64,000 nt of DNA from Aaosphaeria pasadenensis (taxonomy: Eukaryota; Ascomycota; Dothideomycetes; Pleosporales). The DNA lies in the NCBI GenBank assembly GCA_022813625.1, contig JAKLMB010000011.1, positions 310,001 through 374,000 on the forward strand, written 5' to 3'. Below, piece by piece: positions 52,101-63,583 of this stretch. The translations under genes and the position numbers were made by a program. Position 1 is the first letter of the stretch; every line of letters begins with the position of its first letter. Below the pieces are notes generated by a model that was not told the origin of the DNA, ran no database searches, and worked only from the letters and a program-made list of their open reading frames with translations.

Positions 52101-55100
52101 ATGACCCGCAGCGTCCTTCATGAGACACGATCCGCAACGCACGATAGCCCAAGCACGCCCGCCGCGACGCCGCGCCGCGAGTCAAGGAAGAGAAAGCGAC
52201 CAGTTCGATACACAGACTCCAGCGATGTTGAATATTCGCTCCCAGGGCTAGCACCACCAGCTACGAAGATCGGAGCGGCATCCGCACGACGAGAGCTGGA
52301 GGACGATGGCGGACAAGATGGACAACAAGGTCGGCCAGGGAAGTTGAAACGGATACGTCGTGAGCGCCGGTACACTGAATCTCTTCCCTTTTCTTCAGAA
52401 GCGGAGGATAATGCTGTGCCTCACAAGGGCAAACAAAAGGCAGTAGCGGAGAAGGAGGGCGAGGAGGAAGATGATGATGAAGAAGAAGAGCCTGAGGAAA
52501 AGCTCTGGGCTGCGGTACGGATCCTCTCCGCAACCTCCACGAAGTATCTCATCGAGTGGGAAGACATCGACCCGGCGACAGGTGTTCCGTATGAGCCTAC
52601 CTGGGAGGATAAAAGCTGTGCGAATGCTGCGCTTAGGGCAGAATGGATAGAGCAACAACGGAAGGAGAAGAAGGAGAAGAGAGAAAAGATTTTGGAGGGA
52701 CGCAAGAAGGCGAGAGAGCGGAAGAGGCAGTCCAGAGGCAACAAGGTCCCGCAGGAACAGGGAGAGAAGGAGAATGATAAAGAGTTGGTGCAAGTTCATG
52801 TACAACCAGGAAGTCAATTCGACGCTGCGGATTTCGAGAGGTTCAGTCAGTTGCCTGGGGGTTCTAGTCAGATCACAGAAATACAGCAGCAGACACAAAT
52901 GCCGACTTTACCGTCATATTCCGCTTCGTCATCAGTGCCTGACGCGTCAAACAAGGACATCGCTCAGCAAGAAAGCAATAAGAAGAGAGAGAAAACTTGC
53001 TCAGACATATCCACAGCCTCCCAGAGTTCTGCCAATAGCCAAGATAGTTTCATTCCTGGAAGCGAGCCGCAGACCCAGAGCCAATCCGCGATATCATCGA
53101 AAGAGATACCAGGTACAACTACTACAGAAGTTTGGTCTCAGGAGGCTGAGTATGCACGAACACCTTCGCCTTTTGTTCGAAGTCAAAAGTCCATCGGCCA
53201 ACTCGATCCAATCGAGACATCCTCACAACTACAACAACAAAGCGATCCACAGACGGATGCCCAATCCCTCTCTGGACACACGTTCAGGGCTGAAGATGAG
53301 AACCATATTGATATTGAGATACCCGAGAGCCCTGAACAGGCGGAGCCTGAGTCTCTTGAACAAATCGACCACCAGGAAGCAGAGTCGCAGACAGAGTCGC
53401 TGGGTAGGACTGAGCAAATAAGCTTGGTTCCCGATTCACAGGCCGAAGACGGCATCGGAAGTCAGCCTGTCCAAGTCGAGGAGGTGCCACAAATCACAAA
53501 TCAGTGGAAACAATCTGCACCACGCAGCGAGATTTCTGAATCCGAGGCGAACACGCGCACTGAACAGCAATCTGTAACGGAGACTTCTCATGAGTGGCAA
53601 CACTCGCCATTACAATCTAGGTTTGAGGCTGTTTCTGAGGGCCCGGTCAACCCAATTCATATATCACCAATACACGTCGCGCAGCCAAAACCACGACGAT
53701 CCGTTCAATTATCGCAAATCCTACAGATACAGTCCACAGATGGAGATACTGTACTGGTCACCAAAACCTTGCCCCAAAACAATCAGCCTCTAGACCATCC
53801 CAAATCAGGTATAGCGACTAGTGCCAAGAAACCGCACCCTAGGGTTGCAGCAAGCTCGGACCTAATTGTATCACGACCATCTCAAACGCATCCGTCGTCC
53901 TCGGTTTCTCAACAACCTCATATCACCAACACCCAGAGCAGTCAAGATTCTGCGCGTGTATCAATTAATAACTTACTAAATCCCTCTCCCTTTGAAAATT
54001 CGCTTGAAAATCAGGCCCCAGCGGTCTCACAGTCTGCCCCATCCTCCCAACAAAGGCTATACTCTAGCAGACCCATTGGTGGGACGACAATCAATCCAAG
54101 GCCTGCCAACGTTTCTTCCTCCACCGTCAGACATCATCTTGATCGTCCCCAAGAAACTTCATTACCAGACTATCTCCCCATTCCAGCAACTCAAGGTTCT
54201 TACCTTCACGTTCAGCATAGCGTGCTTGAGAATACAACACAAGCAAGCCAGCTGCCGTACGAGCACCCAAAATCACTTACTACCCAGCTTCACTCTGAAG
54301 ACGAATCTCACCAACAAGGTTCGTACGAAATCCACTGGACTAAGCCTAAAGTTGTAGAGGTTTCTTTGCCACGGCCTGCAGACTGGCAGGTCAAGTTCGT
54401 TAGATACCGCCCTCCCCGGCGCACGTGCTTTGGTTCTGGCCAGAAATCACAACCAAGCATCACTTCACCTACTACACCCATTGCGGAATCCGTGTACCAT
54501 TCCAATCCAATCAGAGGCTTCTCGCAGCAAAACGCTCAGATTGTGCAACCCGAGTTATACATTGATTCGCAAGAGTCACTAAGCAGCATCTACGACACTG
54601 TTGAGGTGGCCCCATCAGTCGATCGCGCTGCGCCTAAATCAGCTTCACCAGCTTCAAGGCACGACTCATCACAGGAGTCGCCCCTCGTTTCAGCTTCGGG
54701 CGACCTTTCATCCATTCCAGAACCACCGTCGCAATCTTTGGACGCCATTAACTCTACAGCTCCACGTAGACCTATCAGTCCAGGTAACACCATGGCGTCG
54801 GGTTCGGGAAGCCAAGAGAACATGAGTTCCGAGGACCAGGAGTACCAAAGGAGATTCCAAGAGAAGATCGACCAAGCAGTGGCCAAAGCACGAGCGGACT
54901 ACAAGCCTAGGAAACTGCTTGGGCGTGCTGCAGAAACACACGATGAGGGGACGAGATCACCATCAACAATTCCAGACCAGTCTCCACAAAGACAGGAGCC
55001 AGCGTCATTACGAACAACCGCAATAATTTCTGCTGCTGTGGAGATGACAGAGACTCCTCATCTAGTACCTCCGCCACCTCCACCTCCGGCTGCTCCAGCC

Positions 55101-57104
55101 CCCACCCCAATCTCAAACCCTGCGCCCGTGGTCCAGGAGGCTCCCGACGTCCAAGTTACGACGGATGAAGATATTGAACTGGAGCACACAGAAAGTAGCG
55201 AAGACAGCGAGAGCCTTCTTCAGGACGACTTCGGACTTCTCCCAGAGGAACATATCGTCGCACTCGCTCTAGAAGGTCGGCAAAGGAGCATGTATCTCGA
55301 CGAAATCAACCGGCACGAAGACTTGATCAACAAGCTGCTTCAAAACGCGGATGAGTTCAATGAAACCGAAAAACTAGACAATGTTCTTCGACGTCTGCAC
55401 GCAATAGAGACGCATATGGATCTTATCTGGGCCGAGTCCGAAAGCACCTCACAGATGACAGGTGCCCTTACGCAGGCCCAGTGGGATTGCGACAGCTCCG
55501 TCAAGTTCAGGTTCCTAGGCACCTTCTTTCACGCTCTGCGAGAACAAGATATGAACATCGCTGTCGTTGTCGAGAATGATAACACCAGATTGCTGGACAT
55601 GCTTGAGAAGTTTTGTAAAGGCAAATTCCTGAACTACAAATATCCAGCCAAGGGACGCAGCTCAGACGTAACAACCACAGAAGGCTCCCTCTATATCACC
55701 TTGCTATCTTACGAGTCGAGCCCCGTGATGCGTCCTCCGGATGTTGTAATCTGCGTGGACGGCACGCTCAATGCGACTCAGATACGAAAGAAACCCTGGG
55801 CAGCCAACCCTGATCGCCCAGCTGTGCCAATCCTAGACCTGGTGATTCCTAGATCAGTCAGTCACATCGAGCGATATGTCTCCAACAACTTGGGCACCAA
55901 CAGACGCTTGCACACCATTTTCGCAGCATTGAGCCAAATCATCTCGGACGTTGGGCGACCACTTTCCAGAACGCCTAGTGCAATCTCTGCTGCAAGAGAG
56001 GTGGCCACCTTCGTTCAACTGCTCCAGGACCCAAATGTCCACGAGCCTCCTGAGTGGCCCTTGCCATTAATCGGTAGCGTTAAGAGCGAGATCGAATATG
56101 CATCACAGCAGACAGAGGTGGCGATGACTTCACCACCACCGGAAGTGCCTACGCCTCTGAAGTTGTCAAAACGTCCATTAGATGAGGAAGTACTGGATCC
56201 TGCGAAACGGATGCGGATGACGCCTCAGCCTATACCCAACACCAACGAGTCGGGCGCTGAGAATCCAGTCAATGTCACGCAGACTAGCGATTCTGTGCCA
56301 AGCAGTGCGGTCAGCATTGCTGAATTGCAAGAGCAACTACGTCGGGAACGCGAACTCCGTAAAGCCAGTGACAAACGCGCGAGGGAGTTCGAAGCTGCGC
56401 TGGATAAACGACATCTGGACTATGAGAATCTCAAGCGAGATCACCTGGCGGTGATGAACGAGATCAATTCAACCAAGATTCGTATGGAAGCTATGCTCAA
56501 GTCCAAACAACAGGTCCAAGATCGGTACGATGCCTTGACCGTGGAGATCAACACGCTCCGCGAGCAGCAAAGTCACCTACAATCTGTCGCACTTGCCTCA
56601 GAAGATATAAAGACTGCCGAAATCGCCCGGTTGACCGACGCCTTAGCTACGTCAACTTCCGCCGAGGCAAAGGCACAGAAGAAGATTACAACCGCAGACT
56701 CTACTCTAGAATACACAAAGGAGCAGTACCGTCTCGCACAAGACCGTGCTTCAGAGCTATCCACCGAGAATGCCGCACTCCAGGCTGAAGTAGCAACTCT
56801 CCGCAAATCCTCCACCGATCAACGTCTGAAACTCAAAATGGCATCGCACGCGGCGTCTCACGCCGTACTCGAGAAAAAGGTCGAGCGAGCTCACAACGAG
56901 AACGCGATCCTATCACGCTTGCTCCAGCAGAAGGAGGAAGAGATTAAAGGCCTCAAGGAGAAGAAGAGTGGCGGATATGGCACACGAGGGAGTAGTGTTC
57001 CCCGTAGTCCCAGGGTTGGTGCTGGAGGCGCCGGTAGCAGGGCTGCCAGTCCTGTCGTTGGTGGGAACGGCAGAGACAGAATCAGCAATTTGAGGAACGG
57101 ATGA
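52101..57104 (+). CDS. Chromodomain protein with HDA2/3-like C-terminal domain
   Basis: An uninterrupted frame of 1667 residues. After a basic N-terminus and a Glu/Asp run comes a chromodomain at about 135-185 (WAAVRILSATSTKYLIEWED...YEPTWED) with aromatic residues in the usual cage positions but a longer loop. Residues about 200-1000 are low-complexity Ser/Gln/Pro/Glu. Residues about 1050-1330 fit the class II histone deacetylase complex subunit 2/3 family: EEHIVALALEGRQRSMYLDEI, FFHALREQDMNIAVVVEN, SPVMRPPDVVICVDG, VPILDLVIPRSVSHIERY. A coiled coil (about 1410-1620) ends the protein. Neurospora CDP-2 in the HP1/HDA-1 silencing complex is a plausible relative. It probably links methylated H3K9 to deacetylation. 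Confidence 0.86.
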   Translation: MTRSVLHETRSATHDSPSTPAATPRRESRKRKRPVRYTDSSDVEYSLPGLAPPATKIGAASARRELEDDGGQDGQQGRPGKLKRIRRERRYTESLPFSSEAEDNAVPHKGKQKAVAEKEGEEEDDDEEEEPEEKLWAAVRILSATSTKYLIEWEDIDPATGVPYEPTWEDKSCANAALRAEWIEQQRKEKKEKREKILEGRKKARERKRQSRGNKVPQEQGEKENDKELVQVHVQPGSQFDAADFERFSQLPGGSSQITEIQQQTQMPTLPSYSASSSVPDASNKDIAQQESNKKREKTCSDISTASQSSANSQDSFIPGSEPQTQSQSAISSKEIPGTTTTEVWSQEAEYARTPSPFVRSQKSIGQLDPIETSSQLQQQSDPQTDAQSLSGHTFRAEDENHIDIEIPESPEQAEPESLEQIDHQEAESQTESLGRTEQISLVPDSQAEDGIGSQPVQVEEVPQITNQWKQSAPRSEISESEANTRTEQQSVTETSHEWQHSPLQSRFEAVSEGPVNPIHISPIHVAQPKPRRSVQLSQILQIQSTDGDTVLVTKTLPQNNQPLDHPKSGIATSAKKPHPRVAASSDLIVSRPSQTHPSSSVSQQPHITNTQSSQDSARVSINNLLNPSPFENSLENQAPAVSQSAPSSQQRLYSSRPIGGTTINPRPANVSSSTVRHHLDRPQETSLPDYLPIPATQGSYLHVQHSVLENTTQASQLPYEHPKSLTTQLHSEDESHQQGSYEIHWTKPKVVEVSLPRPADWQVKFVRYRPPRRTCFGSGQKSQPSITSPTTPIAESVYHSNPIRGFSQQNAQIVQPELYIDSQESLSSIYDTVEVAPSVDRAAPKSASPASRHDSSQESPLVSASGDLSSIPEPPSQSLDAINSTAPRRPISPGNTMASGSGSQENMSSEDQEYQRRFQEKIDQAVAKARADYKPRKLLGRAAETHDEGTRSPSTIPDQSPQRQEPASLRTTAIISAAVEMTETPHLVPPPPPPPAAPAPTPISNPAPVVQEAPDVQVTTDEDIELEHTESSEDSESLLQDDFGLLPEEHIVALALEGRQRSMYLDEINRHEDLINKLLQNADEFNETEKLDNVLRRLHAIETHMDLIWAESESTSQMTGALTQAQWDCDSSVKFRFLGTFFHALREQDMNIAVVVENDNTRLLDMLEKFCKGKFLNYKYPAKGRSSDVTTTEGSLYITLLSYESSPVMRPPDVVICVDGTLNATQIRKKPWAANPDRPAVPILDLVIPRSVSHIERYVSNNLGTNRRLHTIFAALSQIISDVGRPLSRTPSAISAAREVATFVQLLQDPNVHEPPEWPLPLIGSVKSEIEYASQQTEVAMTSPPPEVPTPLKLSKRPLDEEVLDPAKRMRMTPQPIPNTNESGAENPVNVTQTSDSVPSSAVSIAELQEQLRRERELRKASDKRAREFEAALDKRHLDYENLKRDHLAVMNEINSTKIRMEAMLKSKQQVQDRYDALTVEINTLREQQSHLQSVALASEDIKTAEIARLTDALATSTSAEAKAQKKITTADSTLEYTKEQYRLAQDRASELSTENAALQAEVATLRKSSTDQRLKLKMASHAASHAVLEKKVERAHNENAILSRLLQQKEEEIKGLKEKKSGGYGTRGSSVPRSPRVGAGGAGSRAASPVVGGNGRDRISNLRNG

Positions 57105-60100
57105 GCGTCATTGCATCAAGGTAGCCTTTCTGTTTCTCCGTGTGTGGCCCCCATTCATTCGAGCGGACCATGAGGTCGGTCCTACATATCTTTTCCAACT
57201 CTCCTTGGTTTTGCGAGAGAGAAAATACGTGGCATATTACAACGGCGTTTCTTTACATTTTCTCTCCTTTCCTTTCTTTGATCCGTCGGCAGATTCTTGC
57301 CCACGGGTCACAATCTCAGGCATTTGCACAGGCGACACAGATGTCATCATCAGGTACCCCACACCACATTCAGCAAGCATACGATACCCATCTTTATCCA
57401 ATTATCTTATCTCGGCACCTCTTGAATTTTCTTGTAATTACACAACAGTCCCCACGGCCTCTCATCATTCTCGGAAATAACTAGGGCTGATTATCGTAGC
57501 TCTCTTTCAATAAATCTTATATATTTATTTTGAGTCTTTAAGTGCTTACTGTTGCCGTGTATTCGTGCTAAAATCTGAAATCTTGGTTGATGTGAGGTGT
57601 GATCTTTTGATGCTGTGATATCGACCATATTACTAAATAATTCAGTTGTAAATATAGAAGTACGAGAAAACATTGCTACCCACACGCAGCCCTCATACTT
57701 TCACTGCGGCTTTTACCAAATTACAGATACTCTTTCTAGCATATTTTGGAGAAAATACTGTATCTATTCTTTCCTCTCCTACACACATACACTAAACTAT
57801 CCAGAACCAAACCCCCCGAGCGTCACTATTAAGATAAGTTCTCACTATATCCGAGCAAATCGTTAAATTATAACAACGCGCTAAAATGTCTCAGATCTAC
57901 TGCTGTCCTATCCTCGACCCGATCTTATGTCTTTTCGTAAGAAATGTGATGAACGTTGGGTGTTTCTCGGAACGTTGTCAGCCCTAGGAGATAGGGGTGC
58001 TCGTGGGTTGATGACATGGTGGCATGACGTAGTACCGCGAGTTCGATGATGCGTTTTGAGGATATCTCAGGGATCCAAACCAATAGACAGTAAAGTTACG
58101 CAGCCAATTCCAATATGTACTGTGTGGTTTGTTTGGATGTTAGGTTCAAGTGGCAATGAAAGAATAATAAAGTAATGCAGAGATGGTATAGAGGGTTCTG
58201 ATGGCCCAACTGTGGGAATTGAAGACAGTGTGAGGGTAAGGTATGACATACGCACTAGACGACTGAAACAAAAAGGGAGTACTAGATACCATCGGCCTGA
58301 CGTCGTACGAACGAAGATATTTCCACAGTTCCTACGAAATGATCTTACGAATACCTATCTATGAGACGTCAAACGTACGAACAAAGAACATTCTCACAAC
58401 ACCAACACAATGGTCAGACTCTCTCGGAAGACGGAAAGCATGTCCCACTTTTCTCTCAAACTCGGTGTGTACGTGTTCGTCTGCTGGAAAGGATCCCTCC
58501 CGACATCGGAAAACGCCGTGGATTTCGTTGTGTGTACTACTCGTGCGAGTTGCGAAGATAGAGCAATCACTCGTTGGGTTAGGTTGGGCTATGCGGTGAT
58601 AGGTGGGTATGTGCTGTCACTCGAGACCGACGATCGGTACAAGTTGGTGAGGAGTGAAATTCGACTTCCTGAACCGTGAGAGTTTGTACGGCCCAAGTAC
58701 ACACGAAACACAACCACATAGGACAACGCGGCCCTTATTGCAGGGGTAAGGTTGTAACCCAATGCAAGAATAAGGAGAGGTGAAAGTGATTGGACGTTGA
58801 CGTGCTGTGAAGAGGGGGAAAAGCAAAGAGGAGTGGAGTGGGAAGTGCAACGTTGATCTTTGACCTTTTTCTCGTATATAGATGGAAGGTGACTGACGAT
58901 CCAGGGTCCAGTGACTGCATGGTATGGCATGGCATCACGAATGTGCGTCAGAATAGGAAAGGCCCCAGGCTGAGGGTCGTTCCTTCCAGAGAATAGGTAA
59001 CAGGAGGATGATGATACGAGGTACTCGAGTCCTCGGTGTCAACACATGGTTGAAAGTTGTGAGTTTGGTGAAATGTGGGTTAGACCTAGTAGAACATTGG
59101 AGCTTCGACGTATGACGACTATGTCACGACCCAACACTGGAGCCCTTAACGACGACATTTCTACAGCGTTGAGGGTGTGTGGAGGCATGAGTCGCTCTCT
59201 GTGTGCTTGCGTTAGAGAGGGTTTACTAGCAGGAGTCCACGTTCAGCGGGTGCAAAGCGGATACTCTAGCCGGATTGTGAAAGGGTGGGCCGTCACATCC
59301 ATGTTGATAGGTTCGCGTGTTGGGGGAGGACATCATTGGTGACAGTAAGCGTACATAGAGATGGTCTGGAAGAGATAGGCATGACGATCTTTAATGAAGT
59401 CGACAGAAGGGTGGTCATGCCTGTGTGGACGGGTGTAATCGAAGACAACCCTCGCCGCCTTTCTTCCTGTAGTGAGCCGAGCCGAACATCTACACGCATT
59501 TTCGCTTTGAATTCTAGTAGTGATGCAGTCAGTAGTTAGCAGAAATTGTCATTAAGATCAGTACTTGAGCACTGAGGTATGCAAGCAACACCGCACGCAA
59601 AGAACCGAACGAACTGTTCGCGGTCCGCAGATCTCTCGTCTCTTATGCGGTTATCGTCCCGGACCTGCGACAAAAGCTCGTCAGAAAAGAGGAGCCAAAA
59701 GACCCTGCATAATACGAAGCAACAGAGCAGTCTGTTGGATCCTCGAAAAAGAAAGTAGGCGCTGCTTGGGTGCTGATTTGCGGACGGTTTAACATCTTAC
59801 CTCATGCGAGTGGACTTCGGTGGCAAGACGGCGTCATTGTGGATGAGATCGTCCGAGTGGGGTCCTTGCGACAGTGCAAGCGATATCCCGACGGCACTAT
59901 GGGACTCTGGAATGGCAATTCTAATGCCTGGAGGGATTTCAGGCTAGAAAAGATGGGATCCTTATGGTAAAGACAAGAGGTGGTGGGTACCCTGTATGAC
60001 GATTGTGAGATACGCCTCTATCATCACCACGTCCAAGTCAACTAAGCGCACCTGATCAAGAATCATGTAGCAACAGTCACAAATATGACAAGAACACAAC

Positions 60101-60895
60101 AATGGCTTCTTCATGAATCGGGAAATAATCAGAGAGAGCACAAAAGTACAAAGTAAATATGTTTTAAACAATATCAATTAGAGGCGTAAATGATACCATT
60201 CTCCTTCACAGAGTATGTGTGGTAAGCGAATTTGAACGATGAGCTAACTTCCCGGGATGGCGTACGCTGCGAGGAGTAGAGTCTTTCCGCCAGAAGGAAT
60301 TATGGCTACAAGCTCTCATCACATTTGCCGCGGGGTCTCCAAGGATTTTAGGGCGGAACATGGGATTGTCTCTTTGATACGAGGTAAATTCAAAGGTAAC
60401 ACAAAAGGGTCCATCGTTGTAGCTTGCCCGTATGGGACTGGATACAGCATGACGCAAGGTTATTCTTAACGCGAGAAGAGAAAGTTTGGATCATGTCTCA
60501 GGAGTTCGAGTGTGTCGTTTGCGGAGTTGTACCTGGCCGTACACAGCAAGGGCTGAGGCGACAAACAATGAGCGCCAGGGTGGAACAATGGTACTGGTAC
60601 GAGTAGATACGAGCACTCAAGGCTGGTTGAGGCTGAAGAGGATGCATACCCTTGACCGTCAATCGGAGAATTGACGTCGTGAATGGCAAATCTGTGGTTA
60701 CGAGATGGGATATGTTGGTGTTGTGGATGTGGTTGATGTGTACAGTGAGGTCAAACAGCGGAAGCCTTTCTGCCCTGCATATGACGAAACGGCTGGACGT
60801 TTTGCCGCACTTGACCTGATTGGGCGATGGCGCGTCATAAATCCTTGGCAACTATGACGTCCATTCACCCTTTCTTCCCTCGACTTTGGACCTTC

Positions 60896-60960
60896 GACCG
60901 TTCATCCTCATCCTCATCCATCTCATCATCATCCATCATCCCCAATTCCCATCCCAATGA
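60896..60960 (+). repeat. CATCCT/CATCAT microsatellite-like tract
   Basis: Imperfect tandem TCATCC and CATCAT units over about 60 nt, within a generally C/T-rich region. It is simple sequence and does not encode a supported protein. Confidence 0.6.
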
Positions 60961-62054
60961 CTCCATTATTCACCATCACCAAAACGAACACGGACCCATC
61001 CCATCCCCATCGTCGTCACTCCGCCGCCATCTATCCTCCGTCATTATGCTTTGCTTATCCGCCCCCCCACACCACACACCACCAACCCATGCAACACAGC
61101 GCTTTTGCACCTTTCGGATTTCCCCAGCTCCAAGAAAGATCCCGCTCTTCTGGGTTTATTGGATTGTCCCGGGGCTCCTGTTTGCGACCTGTGCTCGTGA
61201 GGCTGTTTCCCAAATTTCTTCCCACACTGACGTCTAGCCCTCATGAGTCGCCACTAGAACACATTGCCCTTCTGCTCGTGTCCAAACCCGTAGTGGCAGT
61301 TGCATCACACCTGTCGTCATTTCGTAAAATCTGCAAACAGCACTTTCTACCCAGTATCCTGTATGGCGGCGTGTGTTGAGGCCCCATCGTCAAACTCATT
61401 GTTCAGTACTGCGCATAAGCATTGGTGGTGGTGTACAACCTGCGGTCCTGGGTGCTTTTGACCGCCCTCTACCAGAAATCACAGACGCTACAACAGGGAT
61501 GCTCACAGTAAAGAAACGTGCGTGCGGACGAAGTGCCCATGGATGGCCAATGAAGTCATACGGAGCGGTTGATCCCATTCTCTGAATGTCTCTGAATGGT
61601 GGGTTCTCAATCTAAACAATACACTGCATAGCAACATACGAGGTACCTCGTAGCTATGTTTCTCCCCAGCTACAGACATGCATCATTACATTCCGACACC
61701 CCAAGTCCAAGGATGAATGGGGGAGCTACTGGACCCTGATTCTGCAACTTCGTCAGAGACTGGCTTCGATCCACAGTGGCAGCCGTCTCTTTCAGCAAGG
61801 ATGTCAGCATCGTAGCAGGCTGACTGGTTAAAACCACGCACTTAGTATGGGGCAAAAGCATGCTACACGTTGCTAGTGTGAATGGAGCAGGACCCTGCAG
61901 ATCTCTGACCTCAGGGCCCCCCTACCCACCGAACCGTGTGGGACCGACTCTATCATTACGCCGATCTTTACAATCTGCATGCTGTTGCTCTCCACTAACG
62001 CACTCCTTGGGAGGGATTACCGCATGTGCCTCTTCTGCCCATGTTCTATCGCAA

Positions 62055-62060
62055 TATATA
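62055..62060 (+). promoter_or_regulatory. TATA-box-like element
   Basis: TATATA about 155 nt before the ATG at 62214, followed by a typical C/T-rich initiation stretch and an A/C-rich leader. Confidence 0.45.
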
Positions 62061-62213
62061 ACTTCCCCCGCTCGCGACTCTCCTCATCCTCATCCAACAG
62101 TTTCCAACCCAAGACATCAACCAAAAAAAACATAAGCTTTCTTCCAAGACGCCTCTCATACCATCTACCATTCCATCCACAACCACCATATTACCTATCA
62201 CTACACACACACT

Positions 62214-62520
62214 ATGTCTCAAACTACCGGCGTCTACGTCTCTGGCGGAATCTCCGAGCCCATGTCTGCTCAGCATAACTTCACCGAACAATATGATCTG
62301 GAGAACCCAGAGAAGGCCATGTCCTCGTACGCAAGGTATGTTGCCAGCATCAGACATTCTATTCGCTTGGCCACATCACTAACGATTATTCAGGATAATG
62401 CACGAACACACTAAGCGTCAGCTCTCGACTGCGACCGACTCAGCACGCCGACGATCCGAGGGTACCTCTGCCAACTCGAGCATGCATTCGTCCAGTTCGG
62501 TCGCCTCCATCAGCCCATAG
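62214..62520 (+). CDS. Small protein (82 residues) of unknown function
   Basis: Two exons, 62214-62335 and 62394-62520. The 58-nt intron has a GTATGT donor, a CTAAC branch and a CAG acceptor; the join gives SSYARIMHEHTKRQL in frame. The protein is hydrophilic, with an N-terminal Gly/Ser part, a predicted basic helix (YARIMHEHTKRQLSTATDSARRR) and a Ser-rich tail. No signal peptide or membrane segment is present. Small proteins with a YAxxMHxHTKxQ block occur in other filamentous fungi, judging from memory, but no role is known. A well-formed TATA box and a long C/T-rich upstream region suggest strong or regulated expression. Confidence 0.75.
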
Positions 62521-63583
62521 ACATCGTCACGACTCTCGTCCAACATCGTTCGCACGCGTCGCATTCGACAGCGCCGCACCTCGTCACCGTTCTGTGAACG
62601 GCACTGACCTTTTTTTCCTATTATCACTTCACGAGAATCATGAATGTATTATTACAATATCACATCAAGGCTTTGGGCATTTTGGCATTTCAAAGCCAAT
62701 GGCGTTTATTTCCATCATCGTCAAGCCATCTTTTCACGAGCGAGTACCTACAAAGATACTGGGAGAACGGGCTCGGAGTTTTTACGATTTTTCTAAATCT
62801 TGACCCACGACGACTACAAATACAAAAAGTCAAAATAAAACATGGTTCATGTCATTGAACCTTTGTTCCACTATCAACACTGTCTGTCATCCTTTGATTT
62901 ATTGATTGTGATCGTGTGACCCAAATTTTACCTCAATGCTCACCTCATCACCATTCCGGACCTACACCCGCACCGTGCATAAACATACGATTCTCCACCG
63001 TCAGGGCTTAGATCTAGATCTAGATACATACGAATGCACATACGTAGGCCCATGCAACTTATTTCCAACATCAAGAAATGAGGCAATGCAGGTAGCTCGT
63101 AGCAGAGACAGGTTTTTCTTGCAATCGTCTCCTCCCCACCACGCTCCCATGTCACCGACTCGTCTATTAATTACTCATAGTACTCGTAATCCAATTTCGT
63201 ATGCCATGCCACCGCATCCACAAAGTACGAAATCCCACACATATTCCCTTGCACTTTATCCAATGTCACATCCGCCCGCACGTGGTTGTAGCAGCATATA
63301 CCTTTGCATACATCCAGAAACATCCCTCGACGAGATGCCAAACTATCCCACGCAGGACGTGTTAAGTCTGAAGGGGGTGAGGTATGCGATTTTGGAACGT
63401 GGTACTTGATATTGACGATGATTTCGATTATATTTTTGTATCTATCTCGGCGATGGGAGTATGTGTTATCTAGGTGTGGTGGGTATCTTCTAAAGAGAAC
63501 CCCCCATTTCCAGCTTCTCCATTGTAACGAAAATGGACCTCCTCCCTCTTTGTGATATGCGTATGCTAAAGGGTACCAAAACG
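62521..63583. other. Intergenic region between convergent genes
   Basis: About 1.06 kb holding the 3' ends of the small gene and the P450 gene. Short frames (up to 157 codons, 62936-63409) have no domain. A short GATCTA repeat occurs near 63010. Confidence 0.55.

Larger units (their letters stand above)
57105..62213. other. 5.1-kb gene-free region
   Basis: No coding gene is supported between the chromodomain gene and the 82-residue gene. Open frames (60-140 codons) overlap each other on both strands and show no domain, signal peptide or splice continuity. The last 1.3 kb is strongly C/T- and CAT-rich on the plus strand (for example near 60900-60960), suggesting a long leader or promoter for the gene at 62214. 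A 14-nt palindrome occurs at 61638-61651. Non-coding transcripts are possible but unproven. Confidence 0.55.

Noticed and set aside
58339..58679. Three overlapping plus-strand frames of 66-89 codons
   Set aside because: All three frames are open in the same place without codon bias or domain, as expected by chance.
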